Part shown: piece after piece, positions 11,788-21,899 of the stretch | How the letters are laid out: each line of letters begins with the position of its first letter | How positions within the stretch are numbered: position 1 is the stretch's first letter | DNA from: Dipteronia dyeriana | Taxonomy: Eukaryota > Streptophyta > Magnoliopsida > Sapindales > Sapindaceae | Length of the DNA stretch: 64,000 nt | NCBI GenBank assembly: GCA_032871835.1 | Contig: CM065297.1 | Location: forward strand, 28,963,598-29,027,597 | Reading direction: 5' to 3' | Made by a program: the position numbers and the translations under genes | The notes under the pieces: model-generated | Told to the model about the DNA's origin: nothing | Seen by the model: only the letters and a program-made list of their open reading frames with translations | The model's database searches: none

Positions 11788-14700
11788 ATGACGAGCATGT
11801 TGAAGGATTTGCTTAAAACTCTAGAGGGAGATTGGTTCAAGGGAAAATTGACTCGACACGACCATTTTGAAGCCATCACCTGTATAGACGATGCACTTAA
11901 CCGGGTCCCTGAAGATTTTGTTGTTGAGGATCGGCGTCTGTTCATGGCCTCCTGTTTCGGGCATTTCATGTTGATGCACCGGGAGCTGAAGTTTTCGGGT
12001 GGTATTATTCATCAGCTGCTGTTGCGGGAGTTGGACCATTATGGACCGACAGATGAGATGCGGTTCTTGTTAGGGAACCATGTGGTCAGGTTTTCGAAGG
12101 TGGAATTTAGCCTCATCACTGGATTACGCTTTGGAGTCGTACCGGACACGAGTATGTATGTTGCAGTGGAGAATGACATACATCAACGGTACTTTCCTGG
12201 ACACGATGAGGTATCGTTGGATGACTTGAGGGTTGTTCTTACCCCTGAAGAGTTTCAACAGGCGTACGATGCTGTGAAGTTGTACCTCATTTACATGTTG
12301 AACTGGATATTGCTGGGGGTGGACAAGAGATTGAAGATTCCAGTTTGGCAGTTTTGGTTAGTAGAGGACCTCAATGCCTTTGATGCGTTCCCGTGGGATG
12401 CCCACGTCTATAGGCATTCTATCTTTCCATTCAAGCATGCGTTACCGCGAAGACGTGAGGAGAGATGCCAGCAGTCACAGAGCGATGTTGTACATTCCGT
12501 GGAGGGGTACAACATTTACGGTCAATCACATGCCGTTTTGGTAAGAAATTTGATTTCCAACATGTAAATTAAATTTCGTTTCCAAAATTGTTTTGGATTA
12601 TAGCTGTACTTATCTTTGATGCAGATATTTGCTTTCGAGGTGATCCCCTAACTAGGTGTCGATTTCGGGACTCGAAGGGTTACAAACCTTTCTCCTCGTA
12701 TGTTGAATTGGGAGTTGACCAAACAGCCTAGAGGGAAGAAGCTAGACAAGATTTTTAGTGCTAAGGTAATTATTTAATTTGTTAATCGTTATATTACTTA
12801 CCATAAGTAACAATGACATTTATCTAACTAAACTTTCAGATGTCTGCGAGGAAGGAAATCGTGCCCACAACAGCTGAGGCGGTGGCACCGTACTTTGCAG
12901 GCCTAAGTGAGGGGGGAGCCTGTATATGTAGGACGACAGGGTTCACCTTTCTACTGTCCCTGATCCGACCAGTAGTGCAGATCATCCCGATGAGGAGGGT
13001 GAGGGTGGGAGGTGTAGTGAGACGGAGGCTTCAGACCCAATGGGTGTAGATTTCAGTGGCATGGACACTGGCAGATCTGAGTCATCTTCTCGACGAGTGA
13101 GGCTTATAAGGGTTCGGTTTACCACCCCAGAACCTGGTGCCGCTACAGGGGATTCCCTGTGCAGGCGTTGGACGTGATGAGAGGTAAGTTAATATGGAAG
13201 TTTTGTTTTTATTAACAAGATCTGTTGATTGTTTTAGTACTAACAATGTTGACATGATTTCAGGCCCCATGTGAACATCAGTTCAAAGAGTTACGTGAAG
13301 CCCTCCGGAAGAGTGAGGATGATTGACAACAACAGCACCGAGAGTTGCTGGATTTGATCCTGAAGAGCAAGGATGATCGACAACGACAACAACAACATAG
13401 GGAGTTGCTTGCACTGATCGGGGGTCTTCAGGGCTTCATGACGCATATGTATCAGCATAGGGAGGATCCACATACCGGAGGGGCAGTTCGGAAGAGTGAG
13501 GCTCAGTCTCTCCCTCCCCCTCCGATCGAGCAGCAGGCTCCTCCTTCACCTTCGAGTGAGCAACAGGCTCCCCTCTACCTCCGAGCAAGCAGCAGGCTCC
13601 CCCTCCACCTCCAAGCGAGCAACAACCTCCCCATCCACCCCCTATCGAGCAATAAGTTCCTCCTCCCCCTCTGAGCGAGTAGCCGACTCCCTTTTCCCCT
13701 CGGAGTGAACAACAAGCTCTCCCTCTACCTCTACCTCCACCTTCACCTCCACCTCCCCTCAAGCAGCAGGCTCCCCCTTCACCGACTACTTCGATCCAGC
13801 CACACATGGAACGAAGCTCCTCATCGCAGCACACCCAGACTGGGGGAGTTTGACAGAGGCGTGTACTGAAGCGCGGTTGGCAGTTGCTTAGCCTGTACAC
13901 AGATCTGTGCCGACCTAAGAGGGCGAGGGTAATACTTGAGGGACCTGAACACATATTTAATCCCCACATATTGGTGGACGGTGACCAGTTGGAGGCTTAC
14001 CGATCCTTCAAAAAGAACGTAAACGTGGAACTATAAGTAAATTTCTTTGTTATTTAGGTGGCAGCTTTTCTTCTAATGAATTAAATAAATGTGTAGCTGA
14101 TGGAATATTAATGCAGACGTGATGTTGATTTCCTGGAGCCAGTTGATGCTACATGGTTCCATCGGATGCAGACCAACTTCATGGATGTTGATGATGAGGT
14201 ACGTGGGACCATAAATTCTGTTTTTAATATTTGTTTTAGATGTGTAACCTCCTAACACTTTATTACGTGTATATATTCCTAGCATATGGACGCGTACCTC
14301 CATATTCTTCGAAAGTGTCAACTGTTTTTCCAGAATGTGTACAGTCAGATGGTCAACATATTGGATACGCAGTTTTTTGTAAGTACTGAAATTAGTAATG
14401 ATTACGTGTGCTTGTAGATTTGTATGGAAAACATTAATAATTTTGAGTTTGTGTTTCTACAGTCTTTTCTGGAGCACCAGTATAGGAAAATGATGCCTCG
14501 TGATTCTTGTGGGGAGATCACCACGGCACAATGGACTATTTTGAGGTCTTGGTGGAAGGATGACGACCTTACGAATGTGCTCGGTGGTGCCCCGATTGGA
14601 TGTCGTCTGTGGCACGAGGTTGACATGGTAATTGTTACTTGGTTTGCAATTACAAATATAAATGTCTTTGTACATCCTAACACCTACTGTTTACGTTTAC

Positions 14701-15208
14701 AGGTCCTGATTCCGTGTAACATTGGGCGCCAACATTGGCTACCGGTGACTGTCGACCTCACATGCGGAAAGATGTTCATAGTCGACCCCTGGAGACAGGA
14801 GGTCCCAGTGCATATCCAGAAGCAGCAGGTAGCCCCATTGCACTACTTTATGCCCTCGATGTTGCATCAGGCCGGGTTTCATACTGCACGACCGACTGAA
14901 CTTGAGAAATTTGACAAGACAAATAAGCCCTTCTCAGTCAGCGTGGTGTCCGAAAAACGTATCCCTGAGCAGAAGAAATCATAAGACATTTTGTAATAGT
15001 AACTTTGAGATTGTGTTATTATAAACCTAATATTTTATTAAAGCTTGTTAATGTGTCCAACTGCAGGGGTAACTGTGGTCCCTACACGTTGAGATTGATC
15101 GAGTACTTACTGGCGGACAGAAAGGATTTCGATTGATCGGAAGACGATATGGGGATCATTCAGGAGAAGATGGCAGTTGAAATATTTGCAAACTCCCGAC
15201 CCGTTTAG
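11788..15208 (+). pseudogene. DUF1985/Ulp1-like SUMO-protease-type gene of MULE-1
   Basis: Multi-exon gene starting at ATG 11788, immediately after an acceptor. Exon 2 (11788-12540) encodes a DUF1985 domain, with SCFGHF, FSGGIIHQLLLREL and FSKVEFSLITGLRFG visible. Further exons by splice consensus: 12625-12765, 12840-13183, 13264-about 14036, 14117-14198, 14283-14378, 14463-14627, 14703-about 14985 and 15067-15208. The middle exon is rich in Gln and Pro. The last exons form a C48 (Ulp1-type) cysteine protease: catalytic His in GRQHWLPV, Asp in FIVDPWR, Cys in GNCGPYTLR. Ulp1 proteases remove or mature SUMO. Lesions include a TAA in exon 3 (CCC TAA), an apparent frameshift near 12925, a TGA in the last exon (TGG in MULE-2), and loss of the last intron's donor. 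It converges on the transposase, ending about 160 bp from it. Confidence 0.85.
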
Positions 15209-15369
15209 ATTTATGTAGTAATTCATTTGTATATGTACCAATTCTTTTGTATATTTACCAATTCTTTTGTATAAAAATGTTTACATTTGTATATATACAA
15301 ATCATATTTAAATAAAATTGCATTTGAGTTAATGAACAAGTCATACGAGTACAAATTATCACAATGTCA

Positions 15370-18077
15370 TCATGATAACGCCTCAAATAATTCCACAGTG
15401 GAGTCTCTAGTAGGGCATATATAATTGTTGTGACCAACTGTATGACAGTGACTATACTTGCGTCTGTATTCCTCAGGAATGACTCTACTCGGACCTTCAT
15501 TAGTCAAAGCTGGGTTAGAACATCTTCTAGAATTATGCCCTGGTTGTCCACATCGTTTACAATTCTGTGTAGTTGTTCTCTCCGAAGACGAGATTTGGCG
15601 TGAAGCCCTCGAGCGGCTTGCTTGTCTCCCAGAGCTTGTATTCAAAATGACTCTCTCAACGATGTCAGATGGCACAATCCAAGTGGAAGGATGTCCAACC
15701 GGTATAATAGGAACCGGGTACGCATCAATAAGTGTTTGTCGCTTGTAGTAGTCCGCACACAGGGATGTGAAATCCATGTTTCGATCCCTGTAAAAACATT
15801 GAAAACGATAAGATTCACATTTAAGTAATATTAACCGTAAACAAAATTGTATAATGTACCTTGCGGCAGCGAGAGCGTGAGAACATGGAAGAATGTTCAT
15901 TTGGGATTTGTTGCATATACAGGTCTTCCGGGCTAAGTCAACGGTCCACTGTTTTCCAGCCCGCTTCATCGAGAATATGTTCCAGTCAACTGGATTAACG
16001 GTCATAAAATTACACTTATCAACACGTTTTAGGATCACAAGATGTGCTGCGTTGGTCAACTGATGATGCATGGATTGTGCAGCCCTATGACGATCGTGAA
16101 ACCAACGTTGTAGCATATTCCTAATGAACTCTGCCAAAGTCAACATAGGCAGTTGCCTTGCAAATTTTAGGCATGAGTTTATGCATTCTACAGCATTTGT
16201 TGTTACTGTCAGGCAGTGTACACGGGACCACTTGTCTGGACCGGCATCAATTACATAATCATATGCATTCGGGTGCAAGTTTCGTAACTCTTCCATATGC
16301 CGGTTATATTGCAACTCGGTGTACGCTCGGGCTGCTTTGTCCATTATTGTGGCAACATCTTTTCTATGATATCACTTCTTAATATTTTTATAAAAGTGCC
16401 AACAACAAATGGTATGAGTGGTATAAGGGAACACTTTAGAAATCCCTGCTTCAATGCTTGCATGTCAATCAGAAATGAAAACCAAATCATCTATATGGCC
16501 AAGGGCACCTTTCAAGCAATCCAAAAACCACTCCCATGATAGGTTGTTATCCGAGTCACTGTACCCAAAAGCAATTGGATAAACCTGTTCATTCCCATCT
16601 TGTTTTGTTGCAACAAACATTGTGCCCCCGAATCTACCATTTAAATTGGTACCATCAACGACAATAATTGGACGTATACACCTTTGGAATCCTCTGAGTG
16701 AGGCATCCAACGACATGAAAAAGTATAGAAATTTACCATTTTCATCGCACTGTAAGTCAGTAATTGTTCCGTGATTTTGTTAATCCAACACGTAACCGAA
16801 TTATGGCAGCAGTTGAAAGCTTTCCTCATACGTTCCATAGGTCAGTGACAATGCATAATCAAGGGCTTGATGTGCCTTACAATACATTATTTGGATGCTA
16901 TGCATTGTTTTCATGTCGGCGATTATGTCATTCGGACACATTAGTCGACCATCTTGTTGCTGCAATCTAGGTGCAACCACTTCTCCAATTATGACGGCGG
17001 TGAATCTCCTCCAACGGACAAGTGTGTTCGTTGATAAAACTTCTTACTTGAAAGTATGTCACTTCATCTCTCCTAACCGCTCTTAACTTCCATGTACAGT
17101 TGTCTATCAAATAAACCAGATGTAATGTTGTCTTATTCGACCTTTTCACCTTCCACTCGAAGTTGTGCCGTATTGCAAAATGCCCAGCCAATCTCTTCAA
17201 ATCCTTTTTAGTAGGAAAAAATTGACCTTTATATATCATACTGGTAGGTTCATCTTCTACCATGTTCCTGCTTCCACCCATACCAAACGAGTATGATTCT
17301 GCTCCTGGAATAACCCATATTCTGGCATTTTCAGAATCAGCTGGAGTTACATCAGGCTGGACCTCAGATGTCCCAGCTATATCTACTTCTTTCCGTTTCG
17401 AACGGTTCTTCATCTTTCTCATTGTTCGCTACATTATGTACCGGATGGAAATTTGGCTCATTAGCCACCTCATGAATTGGTAGGTTATGAGGTTCATTGT
17501 TCCGCTCATTGTTCATGTCATTGTACATCTTATTGTATTGGTGGTTGTACTGCTCATCATTCATTGCAATTTAACAGCCGAAATCATCGTCCAATTGAGC
17601 TCCAACTATATCACCATGGTCAGCTACTTCCGGTGGGACACCACATAGGTTTTTCCTACCGTCAATCCCACTTCTTTCTATGAACAACTGGTTGCTTCCG
17701 CCTGAATATCGAACATGTTTGGTGTTATCATGAAGAGGGATTTCTTCACCAATGACACCTCCTGCAGCCCTCTCAATTAAACTGACACATACTTGAGGGA
17801 TCACCCTATCTTCCTCTAGCATAAACAAAGCATCGTCATCATTTCTTATAAATGTGTGACATGTTGTCCCGGGAACGATTGATATAGATTGTAGATCAAC
17901 AATGTATTTGTTCACATCGTACTTCACAACGGTTTGTACGATTGACACCAGCTCTTCGTAAGTCATATTTCTGGACATATACATTCCTTGGTTATCGGAA
18001 CCAAGAAACCTCTAACTTCCATCAGGTAATTGCTCCCATCGACTATTGTAAGATATGACTAATCTAACCCGATCCAT
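15370..18077 (-). pseudogene. MULE transposase of MULE-1 (MuDR-type, SWIM zinc finger)
   Basis: Read from ATG at 18077 down to a stop at 15370. Domains in order: an N-terminal part of unknown role (SISIVPGTTCHTFIRNDD), a MuDR-type DNA-binding domain (17100-17250: GQFFPTKKDLKRLAGHFAIR, NCTWKLRA, NEHTCPLEE), the MULE transposase core (PIIVVDGTNLNGRF, DNNLSWEWFLDCLKG, LVFISD), and a SWIM finger CxC...CxH (CICNKSQMNILPCSH). A CCHC knuckle follows (CKRCGQPGHNSRRC), then a second with Tyr in place of its first Cys. Function known for the family: binding of terminal repeats and DDE-type cutting. Lesions: stops after LPDGS, after DDDFGC, near 16770 (in the VLD region) and right after FISD, where CGA has become TGA; a frameshift lies near 17400. 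A short intron after SHALAAAR has GT/AG ends. Confidence 0.85.
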
Positions 18078-19050
18078 TGTCCTGTGAAAATCATTATCAC
18101 AAACAATTATTAACAAATAAAAAAAATTACTTTTACAATTACTAAGAATTACAAAACTTTCTCAACTGTAAGGGATCGAGAACATGTTCTTCGGGATTGA
18201 TCTTTCTTTGTAATGGATTGAGAACATTTACAAATGGATCGAGCTTTTGGAAAAAGATCGAGAATATTTTCTAAGTGATCGAGCTTTTTTCAAATGGATA
18301 GAGTACTTTTTGTAAGGGATCGAGAATTTTTTCAAGGGTTCGAGAATATTTTACAACGGATCGAGAAATTTTATAACGGTTCGAGAAATTTTATAACGGT
18401 TCGATTCGAGAACTTTTATCGTGGGATCAAGAACTTTTATCAAGGGATCCAAAACTTTTTCTATGGGATCGAGAATATTTTTTAAATTATCGAGAACTTT
18501 TTATAATGGTTCGAGAACTTTTATCAAGGGAACGAGAACTTTTTTTAACGGATCGAGAACTTTTTCAAGGGATTGAGACTATTTGTCAAATTATCGAGAA
18601 CTTTTATCAAGGGATCGAGAACATTTTCTAAAGGACCGGTAACTTTTTCTAAGGGATCGAGAACTTTTTTAAGGGATCGAGATTATTTGTCAAATTATCG
18701 AGAACTTTTATAACGGTTCGAGAACTTTTGTCCAAGGATCGAGAACTTTTCCTAAGGAATCAAGCATTTTTTTGTCGAACATTTTTTTTCAAATAATCGA
18801 GTTTTTTTCAAAATAAACAAAAGCTTGTTCTAATATAAAATAAGCTCGATTCATCTTTAAATATTCTCGGTCACACAAGAAAAAAAAACTCGGATCTATT
18901 CAATATTCATACATGTTCTTATAAAGAAGAGAAACAACATATATTATCGATGAATGAATACATTGTTAAACCACACATAAATGAATGCAAAATATCTGAA
19001 ATGTATAAAAGAATTTTAAGTGAAGTTCATAAATATTTGTTACCTTCTAA
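18078..19050 (-). other. Predicted 5' intron and leader of the MULE-1 transposase
   Basis: On the - strand an acceptor TTTTCACAG lies just upstream of the ATG at 18077, and a donor GAAG/GTAACA lies at about 19043. The region between is AT-rich and holds the right-hand 21-bp array. This mirrors the protease gene at the other end. Predicted from splice consensus only, so tentative. Confidence 0.4.
18175..18870 (+). repeat. Right-hand 21-bp-period GATCGAGAAC/T-tract array
   Basis: About thirty units of GGATCGAGAACTTTTATCAA type. TCGAG cores at 18239, 18258, 18279, 18299 (TAGAG variant), 18320, 18340 and 18361 give 19-21 bp spacing. The motif reads on + as in the left array, so the two arrays are in direct, not inverted, orientation within MULE-1. 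Confidence 0.8.
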
Positions 19051-19189
19051 TGCATAATCTGAAGAGAGACAACTTTTTTAGAGAGAGAGACAAGTTTTTC
19101 AGACAATTTTATTGGGGAGATAAAGACGAGTTCAGAAAGTTGCTTTTTAAAAATTAAAGTTTAGAAATAATTTGGATAGTTCACTATAA

Positions 19190-19285
19190 TATATACATTT
19201 TAAATTTAAATTATTAAAAGGGTGATATCATCATAACACACATTAAAAAAAATAATATATATCACCATTTCCACTTAAAGAACCG
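19190..19285 (-). repeat. Right terminal repeat of MULE-1
   Basis: TTTAAATTATTAAAAGGGTG and the following ATATCATCATAACACACATT read as a degenerate inverse of the left end. A near match of the first part occurs at 10023-10045 in the short MULE-like element. Confidence 0.5.
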
Positions 19286-20700
19286 TGCCTCTGAGACAAC
19301 GGAGCCTTGGTAATAGTTTGAGAGTTGTGTAATTTTATTCTTCAATTTTGATCTTACGGATAAGTATAACTAGTCAAACTAAGAATAAATATACATAAAA
19401 TTGATAATATTAATTTTATTTACAAATTAAACTTGTATGTCACATGCACAAAGGTCAATTGTCAAACAATGAAGCAATGATTTTCCTCTCTTTTATTTGT
19501 TTTTTGTATTGGGATTGGAACTATTAGATGTGACAAAACAGTCGCATTTTACGTCATTGCTGACAATGTTTTAGTGTAAAATTGGCGATAGAAAACAGGA
19601 CCCATACATAATCTTAAATTCTTAATTAGTGTCTTTCTATCTGTATTATTTAGTTTTCTTCATTAAATAATCATAATTAGTACCCTTGAGTGGTCTTCAA
19701 TCTAGCTTAATTTCTTAATTAATTGGATGGTCTGGTAGGTTTGACATATAATACAAAGACCAAGCATCCACACACAACCTTTAACATTTTTTATTTCTAT
19801 AATCTCAAAAAATATTAAGAATTAAATAAATTTTTAGGTAATGCAAGTGTACATTAAATCTTTAAGCAAGATAAAATTTCAACTATATAAATGAAAGAAG
19901 GCTGTACAATATATTTACATCATTTTTGTCTAACCCACAATTAAAAAAAGTAAAAATAAAAATTTGGAGAACCAATTAATCTCGTTACCTACTGCATATG
20001 CAGAAAATGACTTTCCATCTATGTATAAGATGGTCAAAGAACTTGTTCATTTTACTTGTTATGGATTGTTTATTCAATTATCTGTCTAATTAAACAATGC
20101 GACAATGTAAATATGTAATAGATCTGCATTTGGAAGGTATCTACCTATATGCCATAAAAATGAAAAACTTCAAAAACTAGAAAGACCGAAACAGATGACA
20201 ATGATATATTTTTCCGTTATATACGGACTACGGTAGATGGTAATCAGAGACAACTTATTATATAATATTATTATTCTCTGTAGATTCTCTGCTTCCATTT
20301 TTACTGAAATATATATATCATGCATCAAAGTTACAAAATTTTAAAGGCACGAGGTAAAAATTCCAAAACAGCCAAGCCAGCCATGATACAACAATAAGGA
20401 GCCGAGCCGAGCCGAGCCATACAGCACAATACAGGGGTGAGCAAAAATTAAATAAAAGAATAATGGAAATGGGTAAATAGTGTTACAACCTGTCCTTTGA
20501 GTCCATATCCCATCACTTTTTATTAATTTTCAACGTTTCAAATAAAAAGAAGAGAAAAGAAACGAGTGTATAAACCCTACAGTACTTTTTTCCTTATTAG
20601 AATTTACAAAACGGAAAAAACGGAATAAAAAAAAATAAAAAAATACGGAGCACATGAGTGTAACAAGCTGAAACAACTCTCCCTCCAAAATCGCACAGCG
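19286..20700. other. Intergenic DNA upstream of the host gene
   Basis: AT-rich with no gene recognised. Four GAGCC units in tandem (about 20400-20420) and A-runs at 20620-20645 are the only notable local features. The last few hundred bases presumably contain the promoter of the gene at 20792. Confidence 0.4.
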
Positions 20701-20710
20701 ATCGTAATAA

Positions 20711-20720
20711 TTTTATAAAC
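20711..20720 (+). promoter_or_regulatory. TATA box of the host gene
   Basis: TTTTATAAAC lies 72-82 bases before the start codon and is followed by a CT-rich stretch (CTCTCTCTCTCTTG, about 20757-20770) typical of plant core promoters and leaders. The start of transcription is inferred at about 20745. Confidence 0.5.
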
Positions 20721-20791
20721 AAACCTTACACATCTACCACCACCCTCAAGTCTCAACTCTCTCTCTCTTGTAAATTTTCTTCAACTGAGAG

Positions 20792-21640
20792 ATGCCACAA
20801 GTGGATCTTGAAACCCTAGTCTCAGCCTGCGCCGGCGGCTCTTCAGACCGCAAGATCGCCTGCGAAACCTTGGCCGCCGACGGCGCCCAAAAACCGGATC
20901 CACCCGAGATCCCCCCCGACTTTCCGCCAGAATCGTTTTGGCTATCTAAAGACGCCGAGCTCGATTGGTTCGACCGAAACGCCTTCTACGAACGAAAAGA
21001 TTCACAAAAAGGAAATTCCAATTCCACCAACCTCAACCCGAACCCGAGTTCCACTTCGCAGAGATTTTCGACGAGTTTGAAATCCAAAGCCTCCATTATT
21101 GGATTGCCTAAGACACAGAAGACTATAGTCGACACTAAAAAGAAGAGGAACTGTAAACCGGAAAACACTCGCTTGTTCCCGAAACGTTCCGGTTCGACCA
21201 GGAAATCTGGTTCGACCGTCACTGAACCGTCCTCGCCGAAGGTTTCTTGCATGGGAAGAGTGAGATCCAAGAGGGATCGCCATAAATTGAAGCAGCGTCA
21301 ACAGTCTGGTATTGAACCGGAAATCGTGAATACTAATAGCCGAAAAACCCGGTTTTTGGCCCGCTTTCGGGCGATTTTCCGATCCGGTCCGAAGAAACGC
21401 ACGAGGAGCGAAACCCGGGTGCTTGATAAAGAGTCACCGCCTGGAAAGAGCGTGACAGTCAATACACACGACATTATAGACCGGTTACCGCGCGGTGATA
21501 TCGACGTGCTGTCACCGCCGAGGAAGAGCGTGACATGGGAATCACGCAACAGCGTGGACGGTGAACCGGTCGGTTTGGGTGGGTTGAATCGGTTCACGTC
21601 CGGTAGGAGATCGGATGCTTGGGCCGATGACTTGGTCTGA
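20792..21640 (+). CDS. Single-exon host gene, basic Ser/Pro-rich protein of unknown function
   Basis: 282 codons, ATG at 20792, stop TGA. Composition (clearly higher GC than its surroundings) and codon regularity differ sharply from the flanking AT-rich DNA and transposons, and the frame is intact. No catalytic domain is recognised. Visible features: an acidic and aromatic block at residues 49-69 (WLSKDAELDWFDRNAFYERK), a Ser/Asn-rich linker (70-95), a basic segment with KTQKTIVDTKKKR (107-119), a motif SPKVSCMGRVRSKRDR (148-163), a strongly basic stretch near 184-206 (RFLARFRAIFRSGPKKR), and two SPPxKSVT sites (215-222, 241-248) that look like proline-directed kinase sites. The C-terminus is GRRSDAWADDLV. 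No signal peptide or membrane segment. The arrangement resembles a family of uncharacterised plant proteins; nuclear location is a guess from the basic clusters. Confidence 0.9.
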   Translation: MPQVDLETLVSACAGGSSDRKIACETLAADGAQKPDPPEIPPDFPPESFWLSKDAELDWFDRNAFYERKDSQKGNSNSTNLNPNPSSTSQRFSTSLKSKASIIGLPKTQKTIVDTKKKRNCKPENTRLFPKRSGSTRKSGSTVTEPSSPKVSCMGRVRSKRDRHKLKQRQQSGIEPEIVNTNSRKTRFLARFRAIFRSGPKKRTRSETRVLDKESPPGKSVTVNTHDIIDRLPRGDIDVLSPPRKSVTWESRNSVDGEPVGLGGLNRFTSGRRSDAWADDLV

Positions 21641-21860
21641 TCCCATACGCCACACGGTTGAAATGTTGTATCCGGTTGGGGCCCATTTTAAAACAAACTA
21701 TTGTACCGGTCTTGATTGGGTTTCTGCGGTTCCCCACCCGATAAAAAGGTAATTCTTTTTTTTTTATTTTTTTTTATTTTATTTTTTGGTTAAAAGGGTT
21801 TGTAAATATTATAGAGTGATTTTGGGTCATCAGTTGTAAATTTTCTTGTGCTGCTTTAAT

Positions 21861-21866
21861 AATAAA
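21861..21866 (+). terminator. Poly(A) signal of the host gene
   Basis: AATAAA lies about 220 bases after the stop codon, preceded by T-rich sequence and TTGTAAATTT, a usual plant near-upstream arrangement. Cleavage would be expected 10-30 bases downstream. Confidence 0.55.
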
Positions 21867-21899
21867 TTTTTGAACGAATAATTTATTATTGACGTAATT

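Larger units (their letters stand above)
10243..19285. mobile_element. MULE-1: Mutator-like element with protease gene and transposase
   Basis: Two convergent pseudogenes lie between related ends. The left end GGGCTCGAAAAATAAATGGC is shared with the second element (GGGTTCAAAAAATAAATAGC at 25668). The right end, reverse complemented, aligns loosely to the left end (GTGTTGTGCAAATATCACC against GTGTTATGATGATATCACC). The layout, a Ulp1/DUF1985 gene on one strand and a MULE transposase on the other, is that of the Kaonashi/KI-MULE type of plant Mutator-like element. Both genes carry stops, so this copy is not autonomous. A 9-bp target duplication could not be identified. Confidence 0.85.

Noticed and set aside
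13436..13969. 177-codon Gly/Cys-rich open frame on the - strand
   Set aside because: It is the antisense of the Pro/Gln-rich linker of the MULE-1 protease gene; the glycine richness mirrors the CTCC-type repeats.
18294..18485. 63-codon open frame with heptad repeats
   Set aside because: A by-product of the 21-bp array, with no coding signals and no conservation of frame in the sister arrays.
10243..19285. A specific 9-bp target duplication for MULE-1
   Set aside because: Candidate 9-mers at both ends did not match convincingly, and the exact right end is uncertain.
20986..21597. Open frames on the - strand within the host gene
   Set aside because: Shadows of the 282-codon + strand gene, whose composition, start context and poly(A) signal are consistent with it being the real one.
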